The notes beneath the pieces were generated by a model, which was not told the origin of the DNA, did not search any database, and saw nothing but the letters and a program-made list of their open reading frames with translations. This document shows positions 8,490-17,091 of a DNA stretch of 64,000 bases, in pieces. This DNA comes from Rhodospirillales bacterium (GTDB lineage: Bacteria > Pseudomonadota > Alphaproteobacteria > ATCC43930 > CGMCC-115725): the NCBI GenBank assembly GCA_947473305.1, contig CANJCB010000009.1, positions 62,001 to 126,000 on the forward strand, given 5' to 3'. Positions within the stretch are counted from its first letter, which is position 1; each line of letters opens with the position of its first letter. Both the position numbers and the translations under genes were made by a program.

Positions 8490-11347
8490 TTCAGGCCCCG
8501 GAATTTTACGCCGTAGCGCAGGACCGAAGGCCTCTCGGGCAAGCCGGGCGGCAGGGCGAGCATCGGCGCGCGGGGCTCGCTGACCTCGTCCTCTGCAGGC
8601 GCTTTCTCGATCCGGACGCGCAGGTCGTACCAGGCGGCCTGACCCGTCACCGGATCCGCATTGGCATAGCGATAGCCGCCGTCGCGCGCGGGCAGCAGGT
8701 CATTGATCAGATGGTTCATCAGGAAGCCGCGTTCGCTTTCCTTCGCGCCGGGAGCGAGGTTCCAGGCGCCGCGCTGCTTGCCGATCGCGTTCCAGGTCCA
8801 GACGGTGTCCCGGTTCACGCCCTCCATGAGCTTTGCCTGGACCTTGATGCGGCCGTGGTTGCTGATGACATAGATCCAGTCGTCGTCCGCAATGCCCAAT
8901 TCCTGGCCTAAGCCCCGATGAAGATGCAGCCGGTTCTCCCCATGGATCTGGCGGAGCCAGGCGTTCTGCGAGCCCCAGCTGTGGTACATGGCCATCGGCC
9001 GTTGGGTGAGCGCGCTCAAAGGAAACGCGTCGGGTCCGACATCCGTCTCCTCGAAGGGCGGATACCAGAACGGCAGGGGGTCGAAATAGCGCTCGACGCG
9101 CGCGCGATGCTCGTCGGGCGGCTGGACCTTGCCATGGCCCTGGGCCGCGAGGCGGAACCGCTGCAGGGGTTCGCTATAGACCTGGAGCGTCACCGGCTCG
9201 GCTTTGTCGAGGAACCCCATCTTCACGGCCCAGTCGAGATAGGCGCGGTTGGAATGCTTGAAGTAAAGCGCCTCCTCCGGGATATGGGCGCGCCAGAAGC
9301 ACTCGTTGTCGATATAGGCGTCGAGCTGGCCGGGATTGATCGGCCCGGTTCCGTGATCCTCGCCCTTCGCCCCGCGCCAGCCAGCCAGCAGGCCGAAGCC
9401 GGGCTTGCGCTCGTGGTTCACGATGTAATCGGGGTAGAAGCCCGGATAGCGCGGTGAGCCGTCCGGCTTCACCAGGCCCGGCAGGCCGAGCCTGGCGCCG
9501 AGATCGATCAGCACGTCCTGGAAGGGCCGCACATCCCGGTCGGGTTTCACGATCGGCTGACGGATCGCGTCGGCGGCGGCTTCCGCATTGGAAATCGGCC
9601 GGTCGAGCAGCGAGATGCAGTCGTAGCGCTCCAGATAGGTCGTGTCCGGCAGCACCAGATCCGCATAGGCCACCATCTCCGAGGCATAGGCGTCGGAATA
9701 GATGATGCGTGGGATCTTGTAGTCGCCCGTCTCTGGATCCTGGTCGACCAGCATCTGCATCACTCCCGATGTATTCATCGAGGAGTTCCAGCTCATATTG
9801 GCCATGTAGAGGAAGAGCGTGTCGATCGGATAGGGATCGCCGCTCCAGGCGTTGCGGATCACGAGATGAAGCAGCCCATGGGCCGCCAGCGGCGCTTCCC
9901 AGGAAAAGGCCTTGTCGATCCGTCGCGGCGTGCCATCCGCTTCGACGAGCAGGTCCTCGGGGCCGGTCGGGAAACCCAGGGGAGGACCGGCGAGCGGCTT
10001 GCCGGCCTGGATCTGATGGGCATGGCCGGCGGGCTTGATGGCCGGCGGGATCGGGCGTGGGAAGGGCGGCTCGTAACGGAAGCCGCCGGGCGTATCGATG
10101 GATCCCAGCAGCGTCTGCAGGAGATGGATCGCCCGGCAGGTGTGGAAGCCGTTGGAATGGGCCGAGATGCCGCGCATGGCGTGCATGCTTACCGGCCGCC
10201 CCACCATGCGGTCGTGCCGCCGACCCGCCCAGTCGGTCCAAGGTTGCTCGATGATGACGGGGGCGTCGAAGGCGGCCTGCGCAAGCTCCGCCGCGATGCG
10301 CCGGATGGTTTCGGCCGGAATGCCGGTTTCGGTGGCAGCGCGATCCGGCGAATAGCGCGGATCGAGATAACGCGCGGCCAGGAGCGTAAAGGACGGCACG
10401 CCGCTGCGACCGTCCGGCAGAAGCGCCTCGCCGGAAAGCCTCGGCGCGACGGTCGGCGTGAAGGCTGTGACCTCGCCTGTTTCCAGATCGCGAACGAGAG
10501 GCTCGCCCTTGTCGTTCCGCGCAAAAAGCCCATGGTCCGCCGCACCCGGATCGTCGATCACGAGCCAGCCGGCGTTGGTATAGCGCGCCAGATAGTCGGC
10601 ATCGACGCGTTCGGCCCGCAGAAGCTCGTGGATCAGCGCCATGACGAAAAGCCCGTCCGTGCCGGGCTTGATGCCGATCCATTCGTCCGCGATGGCCGAA
10701 TAGCCGGTGCGGATCGGGTTCACCGAGACGAATTTGGCGCCGCGTCCCTTGAGCTTGCCCAGGCCCTTCTTGATCGGGTTCGAATCATGGTCCTCGGCGA
10801 CGCCGAACATCAGGAAATAGCGGGTGAGGTCCCAGTCCGTCTCACCGAATTCCCAGAAGGAACCCCCGATCGTATAGAGCCCCGCGGCTGCCATATTGAC
10901 CGAGCAGAACCCTCCGTGGGCGGCGTAATTCGGAGTGCCGAACTGGCTTGCCCACCAGCCGGTCAGGGCCTGGGACTGGTCGCGTCCGGTGAAGAAGGCG
11001 AGTTTCCGGGGGTCGGTCCGGCGGATGTCGCCGAGCCATTGGGTCGCCAGCGCCAGCGCCTCGTCCCATTCGATCTCGCGGAATTCGCCGCTGCCGCGCG
11101 GACCGACCCGCAACAGGGGTTTTTGCAGGCGGGCGGGGGAATAATGCTGCATCAGCCCGGCCGAACCCTTGGCGCAGAGCACGCCCTTGTTCACCGGATG
11201 ATTGCGGTTGCCCTCGATGAAGCGGATGCCGCCGTCCTTCAGATGGACCTTGATCCCGCAGCGGCAGGCGCACATGTAGCAGGTCGTGAATTTGACCTCG
11301 TCGCCGATCGGTTGGTTGCGCGCGATCGGCGGGTCTATTTGCGTCAT
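8486..11347 (-). CDS. soeA: Molybdopterin oxidoreductase catalytic subunit, probably cytoplasmic sulfite dehydrogenase SoeA
   Basis: This is a 953-residue DMSO-reductase-family enzyme. A 4Fe-4S site (CYMCACRCGIK with a later GVLCAKG) opens the protein and bis-MGD-binding segments follow. A Cys at about residue 146 in HGGFCSVN is placed as the probable molybdenum ligand. The segment FGVAEDHDSNPIKKGLGKLK resembles what I recall of SoeA-type proteins. The start was set at the ATG at 11347 rather than further upstream, because the family begins just before the cysteine motif and the longer frame would overlap bpt. No twin-arginine signal is present, which argues against periplasmic DMSO, thiosulfate or polysulfide reductases and fits SoeABC, which oxidises cytoplasmic sulfite to sulfate. 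The substrate assignment is inference. Confidence 0.85.
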   Translation of the reverse strand: MTQIDPPIARNQPIGDEVKFTTCYMCACRCGIKVHLKDGGIRFIEGNRNHPVNKGVLCAKGSAGLMQHYSPARLQKPLLRVGPRGSGEFREIEWDEALALATQWLGDIRRTDPRKLAFFTGRDQSQALTGWWASQFGTPNYAAHGGFCSVNMAAAGLYTIGGSFWEFGETDWDLTRYFLMFGVAEDHDSNPIKKGLGKLKGRGAKFVSVNPIRTGYSAIADEWIGIKPGTDGLFVMALIHELLRAERVDADYLARYTNAGWLVIDDPGAADHGLFARNDKGEPLVRDLETGEVTAFTPTVAPRLSGEALLPDGRSGVPSFTLLAARYLDPRYSPDRAATETGIPAETIRRIAAELAQAAFDAPVIIEQPWTDWAGRRHDRMVGRPVSMHAMRGISAHSNGFHTCRAIHLLQTLLGSIDTPGGFRYEPPFPRPIPPAIKPAGHAHQIQAGKPLAGPPLGFPTGPEDLLVEADGTPRRIDKAFSWEAPLAAHGLLHLVIRNAWSGDPYPIDTLFLYMANMSWNSSMNTSGVMQMLVDQDPETGDYKIPRIIYSDAYASEMVAYADLVLPDTTYLERYDCISLLDRPISNAEAAADAIRQPIVKPDRDVRPFQDVLIDLGARLGLPGLVKPDGSPRYPGFYPDYIVNHERKPGFGLLAGWRGAKGEDHGTGPINPGQLDAYIDNECFWRAHIPEEALYFKHSNRAYLDWAVKMGFLDKAEPVTLQVYSEPLQRFRLAAQGHGKVQPPDEHRARVERYFDPLPFWYPPFEETDVGPDAFPLSALTQRPMAMYHSWGSQNAWLRQIHGENRLHLHRGLGQELGIADDDWIYVISNHGRIKVQAKLMEGVNRDTVWTWNAIGKQRGAWNLAPGAKESERGFLMNHLINDLLPARDGGYRYANADPVTGQAAWYDLRVRIEKAPAEDEVSEPRAPMLALPPGLPERPSVLRYGVKFRGLK

Positions 11348-11354
11348 GAGAGGT

Positions 11355-12137
11355 CTAGTCCGCGATCGGACGCCAGCCGCTCTGCTCCAGGAACTCGAGC
11401 GGCCGGAAGCGCAGCTTGTAGGACATCTTGGGACTGTTGGCGACCCAATAGCCAAGGTACACGTAAGGCAGGCCGCGTCGGCGCGCCTCGTCGATGAGTG
11501 TCAGCACCAGATAGGTTCCCAGGCTGCGGCGGGCGTCCCCCGTCTCGAAGAAGCTGTAGACCGCCGAAATCCCGTCATCCAGCAGATCCACCAGGCAGGC
11601 CGCCTTCAATTCGCCCTCGCGGTCGCGAAGCTCGATCACCCGGGTCAGGACGGGGGTGTCCTCGATCATCGAGCGATAGTCGCCGAAGGTCATGGAAGCC
11701 ATGTCGCTTTCGGTATGGCGCGAGCGCTGATAGCGGTGGAAAAGCCGATATTGCTCTGCCGTGGCGACCGGCTGGGCCGCGGTGAAGATCAGCCCTTCGT
11801 TGGCTGTCCGCACGCGGCGCATGGAACGACCTTCGACGAACTCCCCGACGACGACCCGCACGGGAACGCAAGCCTGGCAGCCCGGGCAGGCGGGGCGATA
11901 GGCCAGATGATGGCTGCGGCGGAAGCCCGCGCGGGAGAGCGTGCCGTAGATCGCATTGGCGTCGCGGCCCGACAGGTCGGTGACGATCTTCCGTTCCGTC
12001 CGGCCGGGTATATAGGGGCAGGCTGAAGAGGAGGTGCGGTAGAAATGGCGGACCGGAGGGGCGAGCGGCAATGGGGGCTCATCCCTTGCGGGCGATACCC
12101 TCGTCATCGTGATCGGCCTGTTGTTTCCCTCGGGCAT
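11355..12137 (-). CDS. bpt: Aspartate/glutamate leucyltransferase (Bpt, ATE family)
   Basis: This 260-residue enzyme adds an amino acid, leucine in bacterial Bpt proteins, to N-terminal Asp or Glu, marking proteins for ClpS/ClpAP degradation. The ATE N-terminal domain shows the expected cysteine pairs: CPYIPGRTERK and CPGCQACVPVRV. The C-terminal GNAT-like domain contains YSFFETGDARRSLGTY and YVYLGYWVANSPKMSYK. An alternative start lies at 12107, but neither candidate has a strong ribosome binding site. The soeA-like gene begins 7 bases after its stop, so the two may be cotranscribed although they are functionally unrelated. Confidence 0.93.
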   Translation of the reverse strand: MPEGNNRPITMTRVSPARDEPPLPLAPPVRHFYRTSSSACPYIPGRTERKIVTDLSGRDANAIYGTLSRAGFRRSHHLAYRPACPGCQACVPVRVVVGEFVEGRSMRRVRTANEGLIFTAAQPVATAEQYRLFHRYQRSRHTESDMASMTFGDYRSMIEDTPVLTRVIELRDREGELKAACLVDLLDDGISAVYSFFETGDARRSLGTYLVLTLIDEARRRGLPYVYLGYWVANSPKMSYKLRFRPLEFLEQSGWRPIAD

Positions 12138-12219
12138 CGCTTTCCGCCTAGCCTCTGGTGGGATTATGACCGAGCAACCCTAGGAAACGCCAGCGTTAAC
12201 GGTGCGTTGACCTTGGCCC

Positions 12220-13500
12220 CTAGAGCGTTGGCTTCGGCTGGCTTGCGGGCGAAGCGGGCGCTTGGGCGGGTGTTTGGCTCGGCGCCCGGAGCTGAGGTTC
12301 CGTCGATGCCGGCGCGCGGGGCGCTCCCGGAGCGGGCGCCGGGCCTGCGGCGGGAGTTGGCGCGGGGGCGGCTTCCGGAAGCTGGGGTGGGGGGACGCGG
12401 GCTTCGCGCAGAAGCACGACGCTGATTCGCCGGTTGCGTGGCGAGGTCGGCTGATCGACGATCAAGGGATCCCGCTCGGCCATGCCGATCACGCGGTCGA
12501 TCCGATCGGCCGGCAGGCCATCCGCGAGAAATTCCCGCCGGCTTGCGTTGGCGCGATCGGAGGATAATTCCCAATTGCCGTAATTACCCTGGCGCGCGAA
12601 GGGGGTGGCGTCGGTATGCCCGGTGATCGAGATCTTGTTGGGAAGTTTCTGGACGGCCTGGGTGACGAGCGCGATGAGCTTCCTTGCGCTATCCACCATT
12701 TCCGATGAGCCGGAGGGGAACATCGAGATCTTTTCCTGGTCGACGATCTGGATGCGCAGGCCCTCAGGTGTCCGGTCGATAATCAGGTTTTCCGCGAGCA
12801 TCTTCAGTTCCGGCATGTCCTTCAAGGCTTGCTTTAGCTGGCTTTCGGCCTGGGCGAACTGGCGTTCCTCGCGCTCCGCGAGCTGTTTTTCCAATTCGGC
12901 GTCGGTCAGGGCCTTGTTGGCCGAGGCGGGGGTGAGGCCCTTGTTGCCTTGCCGGTCGCTCAAGGCTTTGTCGGCCAGCAATTCCGTCGCGCCCTTGCCG
13001 GGCTGATCGAGGTCGGCGTTGTCCTTCACTTCGACACGGGTCACGCCGAGTTTATCCGCATCCCTGCGTCCCGCGGCGGTCTGCTCGTTGGCCTTGTCGG
13101 TGTTGCCGCCCGCGTCGGGATTGTCGCGATTGGCTCCAGCGCCGCCACCCTCGTTGCCTTGCTCACCTTCGTTGGGCTGGCGCAAGCCCGGCATATTGAG
13201 CGCCATGGAGGGGACGGACAGCGGAATTTGCTGGGCGCCCGGCGAGCCCACGGTGAGACCGCCCAGCACGCCGCCCGCGCCGCTGTTGGATTTGGACGCG
13301 ATGGTCGGTTCGAAATAGTCCGCGATGCCGCGTTTCTGAATGTCCGTGGTGACGTTCAGCAGCCAAAGAAGCAGGAAAAAGGCCATCATGGCCGTCACGA
13401 AGTCGGCATAGGCAACCTTCCAGGCGCCGCCATGATGCGCGCCATGGCCGCCCTTCTTGACCTTCTTGATGATCAGCGCGGCGGCTGTGCCCTTGGCCAT
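12220..13500 (-). CDS. motB: Flagellar motor stator protein MotB
   Basis: MotB forms the peptidoglycan-anchored half of the proton-driven stator. The N-terminal single membrane helix includes the proton-carrying Asp33 in YADFVTAMMAFFLLLWL. A long hydrophilic linker (about residues 75-240), rich in Gly, Asn, Glu and Gln, is followed by an OmpA-like peptidoglycan-binding domain with SITGHTDATPF and LSSDRANASRREFL. The last 60 residues are almost only Pro, Ala, Ser and Gln, a low-complexity tail not needed in classical MotB. At 426 residues it is longer than enteric MotB (about 308). It follows motA by 9 bases. Confidence 0.96.
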   Translation of the reverse strand: MAKGTAAALIIKKVKKGGHGAHHGGAWKVAYADFVTAMMAFFLLLWLLNVTTDIQKRGIADYFEPTIASKSNSGAGGVLGGLTVGSPGAQQIPLSVPSMALNMPGLRQPNEGEQGNEGGGAGANRDNPDAGGNTDKANEQTAAGRRDADKLGVTRVEVKDNADLDQPGKGATELLADKALSDRQGNKGLTPASANKALTDAELEKQLAEREERQFAQAESQLKQALKDMPELKMLAENLIIDRTPEGLRIQIVDQEKISMFPSGSSEMVDSARKLIALVTQAVQKLPNKISITGHTDATPFARQGNYGNWELSSDRANASRREFLADGLPADRIDRVIGMAERDPLIVDQPTSPRNRRISVVLLREARVPPPQLPEAAPAPTPAAGPAPAPGAPRAPASTEPQLRAPSQTPAQAPASPASQPKPTL

Positions 13501-13509
13501 CTTCCGATC

Positions 13510-14373
13510 TTACGAGATCTGGGGCGCGTTTTGGGTGGCGTCTTCGACCTCGTAGAAGGTGGGGCGCACGTCCGAGAAGAGCGCCTTGCGGGCGAATTCA
13601 ACCGCTATCGAGGGCGCGTAGCCCTGCATATAGGCCAGGATCGCCGCCTTCATGCAGAGATAGTAACGCTGTTCCGCCTCGCCGCGCATCTTGATGGAAT
13701 TGGCGATCGGCGCGATGAAACCATAAGACAAGAGCACGCCGAGGAAGGTTCCGACCAGCGCACCGCCGATCAGCTCGCCCAGCACGGCGGGCGGCTCGGT
13801 GATCGAGCCCATCGTATGGATAACGCCCAGCACGGCGGCGACGATTCCCAGCGCGGGCATGCCGTCCGCGGTGTTCGAGATGGCGTTGACGATGGCCTCA
13901 TGCTCGGTGTGATGGGTCTCGATCTCCTCCTCCATCAGGCTTTCCATCTCGTGATGGTTATCCGTGCCGAGGGTCAGAAGCCGCAGATAGTCGCAGAGGA
14001 AAACGAGTGCGTGGTGGTCGGCATAGAATTTCGGAAAGGCCTGGAAAAGGGCGCTTTCCTCCGGCCGCTCCACATGGGCTTCGAGCGCCAGCGCGCCGCG
14101 CGTCTTCGCCAGGCGGAAGATGGTGTAGAGGAGGCTCAGAAGCTCCAGGAAGGCGTCCTTGTCGTATTTCTCGCCCTTGAGGAGGCCCATCACCGCGCCG
14201 AAAACCGAGGTAATGACCACCTTGCGGTTCGAAATGATGAAGGCGCCCAGGGCTGCTCCGCCGATGATCATGACCTCGAAAGGCTGGATCAAGACGTGGA
14301 TATGGCCTCCTGCGAACAAGTAGCCGCCGAAGACGCAGAAAAGGACTAAGCCGGATCCGATGAGGAGATACAT
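13510..14373 (-). CDS. motA: Flagellar motor stator protein MotA
   Basis: This 287-residue inner-membrane protein is the ion-channel partner of MotB. Four hydrophobic segments are visible: two near the N-terminus (LIGSGLVLFCVFGGYLFAG and the MIIGGAALGAFI region) and two after residue 165 (MPALGIVAAVLGVIHTMGSI and ALVGTFLGVLLSYGFIAPI). The cytoplasmic loop between them is charged and includes the conserved GGYLFAGG/HIHVLIQP and ESLMEEEIETH elements of alphaproteobacterial MotA. No other flagellar gene is adjacent, so the stator pair is a separate locus here. The AT-rich upstream region probably holds its promoter. Confidence 0.97.
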   Translation of the reverse strand: MYLLIGSGLVLFCVFGGYLFAGGHIHVLIQPFEVMIIGGAALGAFIISNRKVVITSVFGAVMGLLKGEKYDKDAFLELLSLLYTIFRLAKTRGALALEAHVERPEESALFQAFPKFYADHHALVFLCDYLRLLTLGTDNHHEMESLMEEEIETHHTEHEAIVNAISNTADGMPALGIVAAVLGVIHTMGSITEPPAVLGELIGGALVGTFLGVLLSYGFIAPIANSIKMRGEAEQRYYLCMKAAILAYMQGYAPSIAVEFARKALFSDVRPTFYEVEDATQNAPQIS

Positions 14374-14467
14374 GAGGCCGCGCGGTTCTTCCGTAGGGAA
14401 TTAACCATGCATCTTGGAGCTTAATATAAAGTTTAATTACAGCCAAGAAACATAAAAAGCTATGGAT
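14374..14467 (-). promoter_or_regulatory. AT-rich leader upstream of motAB
   Basis: This 94-base spacer separates the gamma-lyase stop from the motA start and is far more AT-rich than its surroundings. It contains several TTAA tetramers, two of them 8 bases apart (ATTAAACTTTATATTAAG on the minus strand). This resembles, but does not match, the TTAA-N7-TTAA spacing of CtrA sites. It is the likely motAB promoter. The exact promoter elements cannot be assigned. Confidence 0.4.
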
Positions 14468-15631
14468 TCAGGCCAGGGCTTGATCCAGATCGGCGATCAG
14501 GTCGTCGAGATCCTCTATTCCGACCGACAATCTGACCAGCGTGTCGCTGATGCCGAGCGCCGCGCGCTGTGCCGGCGGGATCGAGGCATGGGTCATGATC
14601 GCCGGATGCTCGATCAGGCTTTCGACACCGCCGAGGCTCTCGGCGAGCGCGAAGATCCGGACCCGTTCCAGGAAACGCCGGGCCTCGGGCAACCCCCCCT
14701 GCAGTTCGATCGTGACCATGCCGCCGAAGGCCGCCATCTGGCGCTTGGCCAGGGCATGCTGCGGATGGCTTTCGAGGCCGGGATAATGGACCGTCTTCAC
14801 CTTGGGATGGCGGGCAAGGTGCTGGGCGACGACTTGCGCGCTCTGGCAATGGCGTTCCATGCGGAGAGCCAGGGTCTTCAAGCCACGCAGCGCGAGGAAG
14901 CTGTCGAAAGGCCCCGCGATGGCGCCGACCGCGTTGTGCAGGAAGGCGAGCTGATCGGCCAGTTCCTTGTTCTCGCCCACCACCGCGATGCCACCCACCA
15001 TGTCGGAATGGCCGTTGAGGTATTTTGTGGCGGAATGCATCACGAGGTCGAAGCCCTGCTCCAGGGGACGCTGGACCCAGGGGCTGGCGAAAGTGTTGTC
15101 GGCGACGGCGATGATGCCGTGCTTCTTCGCGGTTTCCGCCACCATCGCCAGATCGATCAGCTTTAGCATCGGGTTCGAGGGGGTCTCGACCCAGATGAGC
15201 CTGGTTTCGGGCCGGATCGCGGCTTCGAGCGCCGCGCGGTCGCGCATGTCCACATAACTGGCCGTGATCCCTGCCGACCGCTCCCGGACCCGGGCGAGAA
15301 GGCGATAGGTCCCACCGTAGAGATCGTCCGAGGCGATCACATGGGCGCCGCTGTCGAGGCATTCGAGGATCGTCGACGTCGCCGCCATGCCCGAGGCGAA
15401 GGCATAGCCGCGCGTCCCGCTTTCGAGATCGGCGACGCAGCGCTCATAGGCCATGCGGGTCGGGTTCTGGCTGCGGGAATACTCATAGCCCTGATGGACG
15501 CCGGGGCTCGACTGGACATAGGTCGAGGTCGCATAGATCGGCACCATGATCGCCCCGGTGCTGGGGTCCGGCGTCTGGCCGGCATGGATGCTGCGGGTGG
15601 CGAAGCCGGGCCGGTTGCCGGATCTTGTCAT
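14468..15631 (-). CDS. Cystathionine gamma-lyase/gamma-synthase family PLP enzyme
   Basis: This 387-residue enzyme belongs to the Cys/Met metabolism PLP family. The PLP lysine is Lys203 in HSATKYLNGHSD. The YSRSQNPTR segment binds the phosphate of the neighbouring subunit's cofactor, and ETPSNPML is also conserved. Gamma-lyase splits cystathionine to cysteine; gamma-synthase makes it from an activated homoserine. Sequence alone does not separate them. The cystathionine beta-synthase gene lies 24 bases upstream on the same strand, which favours the lyase and reverse transsulfuration (homocysteine to cysteine). Confidence 0.93.
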   Translation of the reverse strand: MTRSGNRPGFATRSIHAGQTPDPSTGAIMVPIYATSTYVQSSPGVHQGYEYSRSQNPTRMAYERCVADLESGTRGYAFASGMAATSTILECLDSGAHVIASDDLYGGTYRLLARVRERSAGITASYVDMRDRAALEAAIRPETRLIWVETPSNPMLKLIDLAMVAETAKKHGIIAVADNTFASPWVQRPLEQGFDLVMHSATKYLNGHSDMVGGIAVVGENKELADQLAFLHNAVGAIAGPFDSFLALRGLKTLALRMERHCQSAQVVAQHLARHPKVKTVHYPGLESHPQHALAKRQMAAFGGMVTIELQGGLPEARRFLERVRIFALAESLGGVESLIEHPAIMTHASIPPAQRAALGISDTLVRLSVGIEDLDDLIADLDQALA

Positions 15632-15655
15632 GATGGTGCTTCTCCGATCCTGCGC

Positions 15656-17023
15656 TCAGCTCATCCGGCGGCGCAGATGGTTGATGAGATCGATCCGGGT
15701 GATCAATCCCTCGAATTTGCCGTTCCGTTCGACCACGGCGACATGGTCCTTCTCGAATATCGGAAAGAGAGATTGCAGCGGTTCGCTGGCGTCGATGGTT
15801 TCGACCCTCGTCACCATGGCGCGGCCCACCGGCTCATGGAAGCGTTCCGGATCGTCGTGAACCGCCAGCAGCAGGTCCGATTCATCGATGAAGCCCAGGA
15901 GCCGCTCATTTTCCAGCACGGGAAGCTGGGACACGTCATAGAGCTTCATCCGGCGGTGGACGGTGAGGAGCGTGTCTCCGGGGCTGACCGAAACGACGGC
16001 GCCCTCCGCATGGCGGCGGGCCACCAGATCGGTAAGGTCGCCCCGCGTCTCGCGTTCGATCAAGCCCTGATCGAACATCCAGAAGTCATTGAACATCTTG
16101 GAAAGATATTTATTTCCGCTATCGCAGACCAGGGTGACGACCCGCTTGGGCGTTGTCTGTTCGCGGCAATAACGCAGCGCCGCCGTGAGGAGTGTTCCGG
16201 TCGAGGATCCCCCGAGGATGCCCTCGCGGCGGACGAGTTCGCGGGCGGCGTCGAAAGAGTCCCGGTCGCTGACGCTATAGGCTTTGCCGACGAGGCCGAT
16301 CTCGCAATTGGGCGGCACGAAATCCTCGCCGATCCCTTCGACGAGCCAGGACCCCACGGGACCCGCTGCCCCGGTCTTGACGAGCGGGGCGAGGATCGAG
16401 CCTTCGGGATCCGCGAGCACCATTTCCACATGAGGAGCGACGCGGGCAAAAAAGCGCCCGAGCCCGGTCAGTGTCCCGCCCGAGCCCACGCCGCAGACCA
16501 TGGCGTCGAGCTGATGGTCCATCTGTTCCCAGATCTCCGGCCCGGTGCTCTTTTCATGTGCGAGGGGATTAGCCGGATTGGAGAACTGATTGACGTGGAA
16601 GGAGTCTTTGATCTCCGATGCCAGCCTCGCCGCCATGTCCTGGTAGTACTCGGGATGGCCCTTGTTCACGTCTGATCGGGTCAGGCGGATTTCGGCGCCC
16701 AGGGCCTTCAGATGCAGGACCTTTTCCTGGCTCATCTTGTCCGGGATGACCAGGATGAGCCGATAGCCTTTCTGCGCCGCCACGAGCGCCAGCCCCAGGC
16801 CGGTGTTGCCGGCGGTGGCCTCGATGATAGTGCCGCCCTTTTTCAGCCGGCCGTCGGCTTCGGCTGCTTCGATCATGGACAGCCCGATGCGGTCCTTGAT
16901 GGAGCCGCCGGGATTCTGGTTTTCGAGCTTGGCGAAAAGCCGGCAAGGCCCGGTGTCGAAACGGGTCAATTCCACCAGCGGCGTATTGCCGATCGTCCCA
17001 AGCACATCGCGCTGAGCGACCAT
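15656..17023 (-). CDS. Cystathionine beta-synthase with C-terminal CBS pair
   Basis: This 455-residue PLP enzyme condenses serine with homocysteine to cystathionine. The PLP lysine is Lys43 in NPGGSIKDRIG, and the phosphate loop is seen in GSGGTLTGLG. The region EATAGNTGLGLALVAAQKGY is diagnostic of the fold type II family. Residues about 340-455 form two CBS motifs (VSVSPGDTLLTVHRRMKLY and the following repeat). CBS pairs often bind adenosyl nucleotides and regulate the enzyme. The heme-binding N-terminus of mammalian CBS is absent. It forms an operon with the gamma-lyase-type gene downstream. A cysteine synthase role is less likely given the CBS pair and the partner gene. Confidence 0.92.
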   Translation of the reverse strand: MVAQRDVLGTIGNTPLVELTRFDTGPCRLFAKLENQNPGGSIKDRIGLSMIEAAEADGRLKKGGTIIEATAGNTGLGLALVAAQKGYRLILVIPDKMSQEKVLHLKALGAEIRLTRSDVNKGHPEYYQDMAARLASEIKDSFHVNQFSNPANPLAHEKSTGPEIWEQMDHQLDAMVCGVGSGGTLTGLGRFFARVAPHVEMVLADPEGSILAPLVKTGAAGPVGSWLVEGIGEDFVPPNCEIGLVGKAYSVSDRDSFDAARELVRREGILGGSSTGTLLTAALRYCREQTTPKRVVTLVCDSGNKYLSKMFNDFWMFDQGLIERETRGDLTDLVARRHAEGAVVSVSPGDTLLTVHRRMKLYDVSQLPVLENERLLGFIDESDLLLAVHDDPERFHEPVGRAMVTRVETIDASEPLQSLFPIFEKDHVAVVERNGKFEGLITRIDLINHLRRRMS

Positions 17024-17091
17024 GACGTTCTCCCCGGTTGGCCCCAGGCCATTATGACACGGAAATGGGAAGCCGCGGTGACCGCGGCAAG

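Noticed and set aside
9866-11497. 543-codon open frame on the plus strand opposite soeA
   Set aside because: It is fully antisense to a well-supported enzyme, has no ribosome binding site and shows random-looking composition.
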